From Hortaea werneckii (taxonomy: Eukaryota; Ascomycota; Dothideomycetes; Mycosphaerellales; Teratosphaeriaceae), in the NCBI GenBank assembly GCA_037044905.1, contig JBAOKB010000170.1, positions 62,001 through 126,000 of the forward strand: a stretch of DNA of 64,000 bases. The letters run 5' to 3'. Numbering within the stretch: position 1 is the stretch's first letter; every line of letters begins with the position of its first letter. Positions 43,850 through 55,959 of the stretch are shown piece after piece. The notes below the pieces were generated by a model. It was given only the letters and a program-made list of their open reading frames with translations. It ran no database searches and was not told the origin of the DNA. The position numbers and the translations under genes were made by a program.

Positions 43850-45697
43850 TTACAGCTTGTTTGGCTCCTGCGAGCTCTGGGGCCACTGGTAGCCAGCGGC
43901 GTCAGAGAACTTGTAGCCGTACGATGCAGTGAAGTCGTCAAGGACGGCAGGGCCACGGGAACCTAGAGAGGAATGTCAGTGAGTTCTTCAATCGAGGGCT
44001 CAGCAAAGTTTAGGGGAGCTTACCGTATGGGTAGCCCATGGGGATGATCTCCTTGTTGTCATCCAAGTAGTGCAGGAGTGGCGTGAAGATTCTCCACGAA
44101 GCGTCAAGCTCGTCGTCACGGACGAAGTTGCTGTGGTCTCCCTTGAGCGCATCCAGGATCAAGCTCTCGTAGGCCTCCGGAATCTTCAGGTCAGAGAATC
44201 GTCTCCGGTAGGTCAAGTCGAGCTCAGTGACGACGGTCTGCATGCTCAAACCAGGGAGCTTGCTGTTCATCTTGGTGTAAACAGACTCGTTGGGCTGCAC
44301 ACGGATAACCAGCTCGTTACGTGGGATGTCCTTGAAGATACCAGACGTGACATCCTTGTACTGGATCCGCACCTCCGTCTTCTGCTCGTTGAGAGCCTTG
44401 CCTGCCTTGAGGATGAAAGGCACGCCGTCCCAACGCTCGTTCTTAATGTACGCGACCATCGAGGCGAAGGTTGGGCACCTGGACTCCTTAGGCACGGTGT
44501 CGTCCTCCTTGTAGCCTGGCTTCGTGCTGTCGAGCGACTTCTCGTACTGGCCAATGATGACGTTCTTGGGCTCAATTGATGGCATGCCGCGCAGCACACG
44601 CACCTTCTCGTCACGAATGTCCTCCGCGGAGAAAGAAATAGGCCTCTCCATAGCGAGAAGCGTGAGCACCTGCAGGAGATGGTTCTGCATAACATCACGG
44701 ATGATACCGAACTCGTCGAAGTAACCGCCACGTCCTTCAGTGCCAAATGGCTCCTTGAAGGTGATCTGCACATTGTCGATGTGGTTCCTGTTCCAGGTCG
44801 CACCGAAGAACTCGTTGCCGAACCGCAGGATGAGAATGTTCTTGACCATCTCCTTACCAAGGTAGTGGTCAATACGGAAGGTCTCCTCTTCCTTCCAGTT
44901 TGGCCTCAGGGCACGGTCGAGCTCACGGCTGGATGCGAGGTCCTTGCCGAACGGCTTCTCGATGATGATACGGGCAATGCCAGACTTAGGGTAGTTGCAC
45001 CTCTTCAGGTGCTCAGAGACAGGAATGAACACTGAGGGCGGGAGTGCCATGTAGAATACTCGGTTGGTCTCCTTCTGACCCTTCTCGAGGTCCTGGATGT
45101 GCTTCTCGAGCTCTTGGAAGCTCTCGTCCTTGTCGTATTGACCCGCCACATATGTCGAGAACTTGCAGAACTCGTCGAGCTGCTGCTCAATGTCCTTTGT
45201 CGGCGTCTTGATGTAGCTCTTTACACGCTTCAGGTACTCCTCGTGGTCCATCTTTGTCCGGGCGTAGCCGACGATCTTGACGTCTTTCGGGAGGAAGCCA
45301 TTGCGGTACAAGCCAAAGAGAGCGGGGAAAGTCTTCTTCTTTGCGAGGTCACCGGAGGCTCCGAGAACGACGATGACAGTGTTCTCCTTGAGCTCCATGG
45401 TCCTAGAGACGCGCGAGTCAGTACTTGATACGCCATCAACTACCAATGTGCTCTTCTGGCCGAAGTTGGCGGTCAGGCTGTTGGGATAGTCCACATTGTT
45501 TGGATCGCGCTAACGTCCTTCAGTGGGATAGAGCATGTGTTTTCATCATAACAACAACGGCCGAAGGCACACGCGCCGCAGCGAGACTTACCCAGCGTTT
45601 CTGCTCGACCTCCTAAAGCCATTGTCAGCGCCCGTCATTGACCTGTCATTGCCGACCAAGGGCACCCGCTTACCGGCGTAATGACGGTGTCAGCCAT
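43850..45697 (-). CDS. ZWF1: Glucose-6-phosphate 1-dehydrogenase
   Basis: It oxidises glucose 6-phosphate to 6-phosphogluconolactone in the cytosol and makes NADPH, the first step of the oxidative pentose phosphate pathway. NADP-binding VVLGASGDLAKKK and the active-site RIDHYLGKEMV are intact. IIIEKPFGKDL is also present. Four exons on minus: 45697-45674 (MADTVITP), 45612-45592 (EVEQKRW), 45509-44024 and 43962-43850, which ends SSQEPNKL. Two tiny 5' exons join in phase 0, and the last intron (GTAAGC..CTCTAG) is phase 1. About 547 residues, slightly longer than usual because of an N-terminal extension before MELKENTVIVVLG. No frame break. It lies head to head with the NAD kinase gene, 828 bases apart. 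Confidence 0.95.
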
Positions 45698-46525
45698 CTT
45701 TTCGGTTTTCGGAAGAATACGCAATGTTATTCGGGAGGTCGGAGATGTAACAGTATGAGCTTTGTTGTACAAGTGATGGAGGAGGAGAAGTTGTCGTCGT
45801 TAGATTTTGTTGAGGTCGGTCTTAGACGGCCTCTTTTCACGGAGCTTCGCCTTCGAGTCCGCTGTACTAGCGCCTCGGTGACGCAATGTCAAGCACTCGA
45901 GCGGGCCTTGCTGTCTACTTCAAGATCGGAATTGTGAATACACACTGCGGAAATTCGTGATGGAGGTAGCAGTGAGAGATGATTCGTGTGTCTATGATGA
46001 AGATGCCGCCACTTTCCATATATTCCGCGCCATGCCCCCATTCACATTGGGTCGCCGCTCACAGTCAGCTTCCGTACACCATTAGAAAGCAATCGGCAGA
46101 AATGTGATGTAACACGCCGAAACCCTTTTCTGGCGTCACTCATGAAACGACGAAGGAAGGTCAGCGCGCAAGGAAAAATTTGATGGAGCGGCAACAATGC
46201 GGCGACGGTTAGTGAGCTCGACGCTTCCATCGGGGTCGCATTCCAAGCACGACATTGCTCCTCTGCTTGAGCCTGCGAGTCTCGTGCGCTGTTATCAACC
46301 GATATCACGCAAGGTGGGGTGTTTACGGTGCAGAAGCGGCCGGCCGAGTAAATTTAGCCGAAAAGGCGGAAACGCGGTGGCCATGGGAAAGCAGAGCACT
46401 GACCTCTGCTTGCCATCCTCCTCCTCCGCTTAACTCCGCCAGACGTTGGCGCAGCGCATTCAAAGCAAAGCAAGCACGTGAGAAGACTGGTGGTGTTGCG
46501 GTAGGGCCATGGAAGAGAAGGAGCG
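45698..46525. promoter_or_regulatory. Bidirectional promoter, G6PD / mitochondrial NAD kinase
   Basis: 828 bases between the ATG codons of two divergently transcribed genes whose products both lead to NADPH. No other gene fits here; a weak frame at 46197-46433 has no coding character. A TGACGCAAT word (about 45880) resembles bZIP half sites. Co-regulation is inferred from the layout. Confidence 0.5.
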
Positions 46526-47918
46526 ATGACACAAGCGTTATGGCGATGCTGGCGGAGCCAAACCGTAGCATCACGTGGGACCAAATGCTTCAGTACCTCA
46601 GCAGTGAGGCGGGAGATTCGGACTATTGAAGAGCTGCCAGCGAGGCAGTACCCTAGCTTCAAAGGTATGGATACATGCGCCTGGAAACCCGATTGCACAG
46701 CAGGAAGCTAACTGTGTTCTATAGAGACAAGCAGGCATGACCTTCTAGCGCTACAATGGCCTTCTCCGCCGCGGAACATCCTCTTCGTGCGGAAGATGAC
46801 GACCAGGCGGTCCATGAAGCGCTGCTCGAATACATCCGTCATGTCCGGTCCTCCTACCCAGAAACGAACCTCATATTCGAGCCACACGTCGCAAGACAGC
46901 TGCACGACCGTTTCGACTTTCCATGCTACACCATAGGCGAGAACGAAGGTGCGCTGCCCTACCACGACAAGGTAGACCTTACATCAACGCTCGGCGGAGA
47001 TGGCACTATTCTGCATGCCGCTTCCCTCTTCGCGACAGCTAGAAGTGTGCCACCAGTCCTGTCATTCAGTATGGGCACACTTGGATTCCTGGGGGAATGG
47101 AAATTTGCAGAGTACAAGCGAGCTTTTCGAGAAGTCTTCGTCTCCGGAGCCCCTGACCCACTGCCAGCGCAGCGCTCCAATGAACCACATGCAATGACGG
47201 AGGCGCCGGTCCAACTGACACCTCCAGTTGGGAGAACATGCGTGGAAAGGCAATGGGAGCATCGAGAAACTCGAGGATACTCATGCGAAACCGTTCTGCG
47301 CATCGGCTTGTTCAACTCTGCCGGCGAGAGGCTTCCACACGAGCCCCCGTTCGCACACGCGGGCGACAAGTGCGAAGACATTTTTGCCCTGAATGAAGTG
47401 TTACTGCACCGGGGCGCTCTACCGCACCTGTCGCACATCACTATACTCATTGGCTCCCCGCCTCATCAACGCACCCTCACTACGGCGATCGCAGATGGCT
47501 TCCTCGTCAGCACGCCTACTGGCTCGACAGCTTACAGTCTCAGTAGCGGAGGCAGTATTGTACATCCGCTGGTGTCGAGCCTGTTACTCACGCCCATCTG
47601 TCCCCGCTCCCTTTCATTCCGACCCTTGGTCTTACCGGCCAACACACCAATCACCTTACGCATTGACGAAGTTAACCGCGGAAAAGAGATTGAGTCTCAG
47701 TCGATGGCGTACGACGAAGGGAAGGCCTGAAGACGGGTATGGAAGTCAGAGTTATAGGCGAAGAGGTGCGGACCGCGGGCGCGCCCGGAGCACGGCACTG
47801 GATGGGCGGTGTTCCTAGCATTGTACGTTCGGGCGGTGCAGCAGACGGCGAGGATCATTGGGTGGGCGGGCTGAATAGCCTGCTTAAGTTCAATTATCCA
47901 TTTGGGGAGGACGGCTAG
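46526..47918 (+). CDS. POS5: Mitochondrial NAD(H) kinase (Pos5-like)
   Basis: It phosphorylates NADH/NAD+ with ATP, supplying NADPH inside mitochondria. The N-terminus (MTQALWRCWRSQTVASRGTK, then CFSTSAVRR) is a typical mitochondrial presequence with a likely cleavage near FST-SA. Exon 1 is 46526-46664; intron 46665-46724 (GTATGG..TCTATAG, phase 1); exon 2 then runs to 47918. Family words are LQWPSPPRNILFVRK, the GGDGT motif in STLGGDGTILHAASLF, MGTLGFLGEWKF, NEVLLHRG and STPTGSTAYSLSSGGSIVHP, and the end has LNSLLKFNYPFGEDG. Two one-base losses break the literal frame (about 46793 in VRKDDD, and 47694 before VSVDGVRR). About 443 residues when read through. Confidence 0.9.
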
Positions 47919-48881
47919 GAATCAAGACGAGGAGAGGACGGAATGTAGTAGAATACGATACTCGCTTGTGAGAATCCGTCAATATATGTCACCTTTCCTC
48001 TTGGGTTGATGAATAGTGAAAATTAGATTGTGAGGAACAAGGTGCACAATTGTTTTACAGGTTGGGAGGTCTGTTCACCTCGGCACCACAGAGGTGGCAA
48101 GTGATTTATCAATTCATTAATGCGGTCGGGTGCCCTTACATAGTGACGCTAGACGCGGAATCTCCCGCTGGGAAGAACGTCGTGGCGGGCTTGCGGGATA
48201 ACGAAACGCAGCAGCTCTCGCGTGCCATTCTGGCGAGTTGGACATTTCCATCGTCTCACGAGTAGTTGCAGCCTCAAACACAGATAGGAAAGCAAGCAAG
48301 TAAAATCCAGTGCCGCCGTTCAAAATTTGACCGTCTCATCAATGTATCAACGCGTCGCTCGTCGTGGTTGCAGACGCGTAAAGTAGTAGGATGGGATGAG
48401 CGAGGTTCGCGAGCAGCAAAGTTCCAAGGTTGGCGAGAAGACAATGGTGCCCGGGCGCTTCTCCGCCGCGACCGCCGTAATCATGGGGCCGCCAACCAAC
48501 CAGCTCATCTCTACCTCACGCTTTTCATCAGCCGTCGTCGCTGAAAGAGCCATCCCCCTCCCCTTGCCAGCCCTTTGCACATGGTCGCCAGTCCACTTCC
48601 GCTGTCCATCACCGACTTCACACCACCTCGCTGCCAAGGCCGATCGCAACTGTCCGGAACAAGGGGCTCGGAACCCGTACACGGTCTCCGAATCGTCGCA
48701 ATCCGTCGCTCGTGGACACGACGTTGAACACTCTGCCCATCCGCTGTCGTATAGCACAACGCCAGTCGGTCTCATCAACCGCCATCATCGCCGTCCCCCG
48801 AGATAAATATGATGGCATCGCGATCGTGATAACAGCAAAGACAAAGGATACCGCGGCTGCAACACAGCCGTGCTGGTGATC
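47919..48881. other. Intergenic, about 1 kb
   Basis: Between the NAD kinase stop and the INO80 start, both plus. Overlapping open frames at 48347-48778 and 48396-48806 lie on opposite strands and show no motif. The last 300 bases are probably INO80 promoter and leader. Nothing else is seen. Confidence 0.4.
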
Positions 48882-51800
48882 ATGTACACTGCCGAGCGGA
48901 GGCAGACGCCTCATCAATCGCCTGTGCAAGGACGCGCTCACGTCTACCCATCTGGAGAGGGAAGAAGCAGGGCCAGTTCACATGCCAACATGCCTCAGTC
49001 GCCGAGCAACTACCCGCCACAATCACCTTCGAGGCCTCAGTCGAGTTATTACGACCCGACGCGGGAAGCGACTACGCAGGTAAGCCGACCTGCAACCACC
49101 AGCTTGGACGGCTTGCCAACGGACGCGTGCTCATCAATTCTTATACAGAACCGTCCAGCCACGGAGAAAGGCCCTCCTCCAACGCCCTACACAAATGGGC
49201 ATCCAGCCGATCAACGATCAGGACACAGCCGACCACCTAGTCAGTCGTCGCCAACCGGCCCAAGCCACGCGCATCCTCCTCCCCACGCCGACGCTCGATC
49301 TCCTCCTGCATATGATCAGCCAGGCCGCATCAGCCGGGCACATTCACATTCAACAAGCACGGACAACCCCCCGCGCTCCTCCAATCCGATGTCAATGATG
49401 AACTTGCTCTCCGACTCTGGCCCACCCCCACCCACTCCTTCAGCCAGACCTCCCATATCGCCTGAGCGCAAGAGTTCGAAATCGACGAGCCGCAAGGGCA
49501 GCAGGGCGTCAAGCGCATCACAACAGATCCAGCCTCGTGTCAAGCAAGAGCCGGCCGAGTCGCGCAGGGACACGGTCGAGAAGGTGCCGCAAGCGCCAGC
49601 ACACTCTTCACATCCGGCACAATCGGCAGGACGGCCTCCTCTACCACCGCAAACAGGACCACCGGGGTTAACCATTCGCGACACAGAAGCAGCTTACAAG
49701 GAGATCGAATCGGGCGACTTGTCCGACGTTGAAGCTGATGTGCCTGGTATGGAGGTTCCAAAGCAGGAATGGCTACAGCGCTCGCACAAACGGACTCTCG
49801 AGCTTGAGATTACTGAGACCATGAAGCGGAAACGCAGACGTTTACACCTCATGCAGAAATACTACGACCATTTCAACATCGCCGCCGAGGCCGATCGTGC
49901 TGCGTTCCTCGATGCCCACGAGAATGAGGTGGCTGAAGAAGTGCGCCAACGTGAGATCGAGGAAGACAAGGAGCGCAAGAAGGACCAGCAGCGCAAGAGG
50001 CGGCGCGAAAAGGCTATTGCGGATGAGCAAGTCAAGCGTGAAGAAGCGCTGCAGAGCCTGGCCACAGTGCAGGATGATGAAGAAAGGACTCGTCTCGAAA
50101 AGGACATCGCCCGTTTTGACAAGAAGATCCGTGACACACAGCAGAGACTACAGGGCATCACTCCAGTGAAAGAGTCTCGCAACGAGTCTCCTCACACAGC
50201 TGCGCTTGGAAAACGCGAGAAGGAGGTCCCGATGGATCAAGGTTTGATGACATCCTTTTCCGTGTCCAACGGCCAGGGTCACCCAGCCGAAGAAGGCGTT
50301 CCAGAGCACACAACGAGCACAAGAGGTCGTGGCAGAGGTGGGCGCGGAGGTGGAGGCGGCGCAGGTCGTGCGCGTAAGAGCAAAGAGCAGAAGCAGGCTG
50401 AGAAGGAACGCGCAGCCAATGCACAGATGTTTGTCGAAGCTGGCCAGGATCTTCCGCTCATCGCACCGAAGGAGGAAGAGAGATTGCAAGGTCTCGACCA
50501 GGCCCGTGATGCGTCTGAGCCAATGAGCGATGCTACACCCACAACTTTTGAAGTGCAGCAGCCTAGCGGTCTGTCTGGCTTGACAGGCATGGCCAAGTTC
50601 GAGAGCAAAGGCTATAATCAGATTTACGAGCAGATCTCTCGGGATATTGCCAAGGCTATACCGAAGGTTGTTAGAATCAAGAACAACAGCCTGGATACTA
50701 AGCAGTCCAACGCCCGGAAGACGGCCCAACTTGCCGCAAAGGAGGCCAGAAGATGGCAGCTGCGTACGAACAAGTCCACGAAGGACGTCGCAGCTAGGGC
50801 CAAGCGTGCTATGCGTGAGATGCTTGGTTTCTGGAAGCGCAACGAGCGCGATGAACGCGAAGGCCGCAAGGTCGCAGAAAGGCAAGAGTTGGACAAGGCC
50901 AAGAGAGCGGAAGCTGAGCGTGAAGCCAACCGGCAGAAGAGGAAGCTGAACTTCTTGATTTCGCAGACGGAACTGTACTCTCACTTCATTGGGAAGAAGG
51001 TCAAGACTGATGAAATCGAGAAGCAAGGTGTTGATGGTAATGGCGTTACGCCTAGCGGGCAGACGCTGAAAGACAAACCAGATGCTGAGCACAAGGTCAG
51101 CTTACCGGATTCGGCTGGCAAGGTCGGCACGAGAGTCACAAACTTTGACGACTTGGACTTCGATGCTGAAGACGAATCCGCGCTTCACGAGGCTGCTATG
51201 GCCAATGCCCAACATGCCGTTCAGGAGGCTCAAGATCGCGCTCGCGCCTTTGATCGGAAAGAAGACGCAGACGCGATGACTGATGCCCAAGACAATCTTG
51301 ACGATGGCGAGCTCAACTTCCAGAATCCGACATCCCTTCAGAGCATGGATGTCGAGCAGCCGAAGATGCTCACGTGCCAGCTGAAAGAATACCAAATCAA
51401 AGGTCTCAACTGGCTTGTCAACTTGTACGAGCAAGGCATCAACGGCATTCTGGCTGACGAGATGGGTCTCGGCAAGACTGTTCAATCTATCTCGGTGATG
51501 GCATACCTGGCGGAGGTGCACGACATCTGGGGCCCCTTCTTGGTCATTGCGCCCAACAGCACGCTTCACAATTGGCAGCAAGAGATCACCAAGTTCGTGC
51601 CTAATATCAAAGTGCTTCCGTACTGGGGGTCGGCGAAGGACCGGAAGATTCTACGCAAGTTCTGGGATCGCAAGCACATCACTTACAACAAAGACAGCCC
51701 TTTCCACGTCCTGGTCACATCTTACCAGCTGGTCGTGCAAGACACGCCGTACTTCCAGAAGGTCAAGTGGCAATACATGATCTTGGATGAGGCGCAGGCC

Positions 51801-54030
51801 ATCAAGTCTGCGCAGTCCTCAAGATGGAAGTCTCTCCTGGGCTTTCACTGCCGTAACCGCTTGCTCTTGACCGGTACGCCTATTCAGAACAACATGCAGG
51901 AGTTGTGGGCACTTCTACATTTCATCATGCCATCACTTTTCGACAGCCACGACGAATTCTCCGAGTGGTTCTCGAAAGACATTGAGAATCATGCACAGTC
52001 CAACACTAAGCTCAACGAGGACCAGCTTCGCCGTCTTCACATGATCTTGAAGCCCTTTATGTTGCGGCGTATCAAGAAGCATGTCCAGAAGGAGCTTGGT
52101 GACAAGATTGAAGAAGATGTCTACTGCGACCTTACTTATCGCCAGCGTGCTTACTACACCAACTTACGGAACAAGATCAGCATTCTCGACCTCATCGAGA
52201 AGGCTGCTGTAGGCGACGATCAGGATACGGCGACGCTCATGAACTTGGTCATGCAGTTCAGGAAAGTGTGCAACCATCCTGACCTTTTCGAACGGGCGGA
52301 CATCTGGAGTCCTTTATCCATGTCTACGTTCGCCGAGACCGCCTCCTTCATGCGCGAGGGCAATTTCGTGCATGTGGCTTACTCAGTGCGCAATGCCATC
52401 GAGTGCTGGATGCCGGCCATGCTTATGGAAGGTGAAGGCAGGTTAGATGTGGCAGGACCGGAGAATCAAAAGGCCGGTTGGCGCAAGAAGACCATGGGCA
52501 CTGACCTCAGCATTTGGGATGAGAGGCATATCCAGCAGAGCGCGAAGACGAACGGTGCCTTCTCTTGGCTACGTTTCGTTGATCGCTCGGCCACTGATCT
52601 AACAAGCACCGCACACAAGACTCTTGCGGAACGGCTGGTTGATTTTGCCAAACAAGACGATCGGCTTGGCAGGCTCAAGGTTGCATACGACGACGATGAC
52701 GAGCAAGAGAATGCAGGGTATACGCCTGTGCACGCTATGTTCAACATTGTTGGGCGTAATGACCGCAAGCCGCTCGCTGAGGTTACTCAAAATGGCTGCC
52801 TCAACAGTCTTCTCAATATTTCACGCAATGCCATGGACCGGGAGGGATACAGTGTTATTGAGACATGCTACCTACCTAAGGCGTCTGCACCGCCGATTGA
52901 GCTGGTCTGCCCCAGCCCTCGTGCAATGCAGGAGAGAGACGACGCTTTCTTCAACGTCCCTGTCCGCCGAACGCTGTACCCGATCAACACGCCAACAGAG
53001 GCCGCGTTGCTGCAGTCCAAGCTGCCTATCGAGAAGCACCCGGTCACGAACTTGCTTCCTCAGCCTGCTTCACAGAAACAGCGCTACACGCAGATTCAAG
53101 TCCCGAGCATGCGTCGCTTCGTCACCGACTCTGGTAAGCTGGCTCGTCTTGACCAGCTGCTCCGTCAACTTAAGGAGGGCGGTCACCGCGTGCTGCTATA
53201 CTTCCAGATGACCCGCATGATCGATCTCATGGAGGAGTACTTGACATACCGCAATTACAAGTATTGCCGTCTGGACGGCTCGACCAAGTTGGAAGACCGT
53301 CGAGACACCGTAGCGTCTTTCCAGAGCGACCCAAGCATCTTCGTCTTCCTCCTCTCCACCCGCGCTGGTGGTTTGGGTATCAACTTGACGAGCGCCGACA
53401 CAGTCATCTTCTACGACTCTGATTGGAACCCGACCATCGACTCGCAAGCCATGGATCGTGCACATCGTCTTGGTCAGACCAGGCAAGTCACGGTGTACCG
53501 ACTCATCACCCGCGGCACGATCGAAGAGCGTATCCGCAAGCGAGCGCTTCAGAAGGAGGAAGTCCAGCGTGTTGTCATTTCAGGACAAGCTGGCGGCGGC
53601 AACGTCGTCGACTTCAACAACCGCAGCCGTGAAAACAATCGGACGAAGGAGATGGCTATGTGGCTCGCCGATGACGACCAGGCTGCCGCGATCGAGCGGC
53701 GAGAGAACGAGTTGGCCGAAGAGGAGGCCAAGGCAGGCGGGAAGAAGAAGCGCAAGGCTGCTGCGGCAAAGAAGAAGGAGGTCAGCATGGATGACATGTA
53801 TCACGAAGGTAAGCAGACCCCCCATGGCGTCGCGAGAAGATCACTCGGCTAACGTTCCCACAGGCGAGGGCAAATTCGAAGACAACAATGCTTCGCATGA
53901 CCCGAGTGGTGCTGCGACCCCAACTTCCAATGCGGAGGGACCACCGGCGAAGAAGAAAAAGGGTGGCCTTAGCAAGAAGGCGAAGACGGTCAAGCAGAGG
54001 CTGGCTGTCATTGATGGCGAGGTTGGGTAG
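48882..54030 (+). CDS. INO80: INO80 chromatin-remodelling ATPase
   Basis: This is the catalytic subunit of the INO80 complex, which slides and edits nucleosomes in transcription, replication and repair. The first ATG of the frame is 48882. Exon 1 runs to 53808; intron 53809-53863 (GTAAGC..CCACAG, phase 1); exon 2 ends at 54030; about 1697 residues without a frame break. The N-terminal 330 residues are Pro/Ser/Gln-rich. The DBINO region (around residues 590-730) contains NKSTKDVAARAKRAMREMLG. The Snf2 core has LADEMGLGKTVQSI (Walker A, near residue 860) and LDEAQAIKS (Walker B, near 968). A long insertion specific to INO80 separates the lobes, and lobe 2 ends with RAGGLGINLTSADTVIFYDS and DRAHRLGQTRQV. 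The tail is Lys-rich. Confidence 0.96.
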
Positions 54031-54224
54031 ATGTACTTTTAACAATATGAAGTTCTCCTTCACAGGCGTTCGGGGCGCGTAGGCCAATGTCGACAGCAGC
54101 GGGGAAAAGCACCAAAACAGGGGTGGTAGACACTGCAAGGCACAACGGGCAATCTTGGTTTGCGCAATCCGAGCGCATAATGCATTATTTGGTACATTGT
54201 GATGATATACTACACACACGAACT

Positions 54225-55959
54225 TTACTGCGTCTTTTGGCTTTCTGACTGCTCCTTCTGCTCCTGTTTCCGCTCCTCGTCCACCGTGAAAGCGAGCCAG
54301 GCTGCTACTGCGACCATGCTCCCGAAGGTGACGCCGATAATAGCGCGTCCTCTGGCACCTTGTTTGGCCTTGAGCGCTTCGTCCGTGCCGATGATAGTGA
54401 CGGCGTTCTTCAAGTACGCATAGCTGAGTCCACTCCATGCGGTCGTGGCTGCTACGAGCCACTGGTAGTAGTGCATGCTGCTATGCAGCGCAGCATCCGT
54501 CAACCCTACTCCGTGGAGCAAGCCAGCGTATTCGCCACCAGCTGTAACGACCGGCAAAGCTAGCGCGGACCCGATCAGGACTAGCTGCAAGAACGTGTTG
54601 TACTTGGAGACAGTGGTAGGATGAACTTCGGCAGAGGGTAAGGAAAAGTCCCAGTACCGGCCCATCGTCTTGGGCGCCGGCAGGGAGGCATAGCGATAGT
54701 AGATCGCTGCTATGGCGAGCGATGCGTCTCTGCCGAGGATCAGAGTCGCTAGGTAAGCTGTAGAGGAAGATAGAGGTCAGAAAATAAGCACGTGCCTCGA
54801 CAGACTTCATTGCTTACCTGGCAGTGCGCCCTTGATTGCAAGGGTTACTGTGAGGATGATCATCAGTGCCTTGTCCGCCATCGGATCAATGACGCTGCCC
54901 GCGACCGTCTGTAGCTTCCATTTCCGCGCCAGCCAGCCATCAACGAGGTCAGTGATGCCTGCGTACGCGAACAAGCCCAGGGCCCATTTATAATGGTCGT
55001 GGACCAGGAAGTAGGCGGTGACGGGTGCCGCGATCAACCGGGAGACAGTCAGGAAATTCGGCAGATTGTAGATGTTCTCGCGAGGCGTCAGGTTCGTCAA
55101 GGACGACTTGACTTTCTCCCGTACGGCCTTGGTGCGTTCTTTGGCATTTTCAATGCTGCGCTTGAGCGGCTTTCCTTTTTCGACCTGAAGAGCCGCGATT
55201 AGCATGTATTCCCGAGCCTCCTCAATGGTCACGAGACTGAATCAGGTATCGTTCTGTGTCTCGCCGGTTGAGCGATCTGGGAAGCCGTCTTGATGGCTCG
55301 GCACATCGGAGACTGAGCTATATGATTTTGTCATCACAAAGAGCTTACAAGCTCGAGGCGTAATCATAGCAAGCGTTGATCTCAGGATTCTTGCAATTCT
55401 TAGTTTGTGGAGTAGTGATACGAATAGCCTTCTGCCTTTGCCTCGTGTGCTGCCGTCCCATTGAAAGGGGCCAGATGGCATTGCAAACGACCACTCTTCC
55501 AACCCTCACGACATTTACAATGAACAGAACATTGGTGCAGGCGCCCTTCCTCTGGACGTGTAGAAGGCACACAATGCTGCAATCAAATCCTTACCACTTA
55601 CTTTGTCTGGAGATGATGTTGAAGCCGGCCGGGGCTCGTCACGGTTACGAGATTCATTCGAAACCGCGCGCGATTGAAGGCGAGTCCATGATGTCAACTT
55701 ACTATAGTGGGTATTCGTTAGCAGGTGCAAGAGAGAAGCGGTTCAGAAAACCCCATCACAAGCTATACCTGGAATGTGTTGGGCTTGCAAGCTTGCAGTA
55801 GTTGCGGCGGAGGGTGGACTGGACACTGTTGGTCGTCAAGCAGTCGGCATAATAGGGGGAGAGCCGGGACGCCGCAGACCAGCTGGGGACAAGGGAGACT
55901 TGGGCGGCCTTCACCTGCCACACTGAAAGGGGTGCTCTACGGGAGAGCAGGCTTGCCAT
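54225..55959 (-). CDS. CRD1: Cardiolipin synthase, mitochondrial
   Basis: It joins CDP-diacylglycerol and phosphatidylglycerol to make cardiolipin in the mitochondrial inner membrane. The CDP-alcohol phosphotransferase signature D-G-x2-A-R-x8-G-x3-D-x3-D is complete (starts DGWLARKWK, ends IDPMADK), after NIYNLPNFLTVSRLIAAPVT. The last intron is 54817-54758 (GTAAGC..CTACAG). The C-terminal exon ends ESQKTQ at 54225. The 5' end is less certain: a plausible presequence exon 55959-55769 (MASLLSRRAPLSVWQVK) and a second exon 55701-55602 join in phase and end in phase 0. The core exon could then start at the acceptor before VEKGKPLKRS (about 55187), which leaves a long intron or a missed small exon between. 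About 380 residues. Confidence 0.85.

Noticed and set aside
45489..45494. G6PD start at 45494 within the long exon
   Set aside because: The codon there is GTG. Two upstream mini-exons with perfect splice sites give a proper ATG start at 45697.
48870..48881. INO80 start at 48870
   Set aside because: The codon is GTG; the first ATG in frame is 48882.
50148..51092. 314-codon minus-strand open frame
   Set aside because: Antisense shadow of the Lys/Glu-rich DBINO part of INO80.
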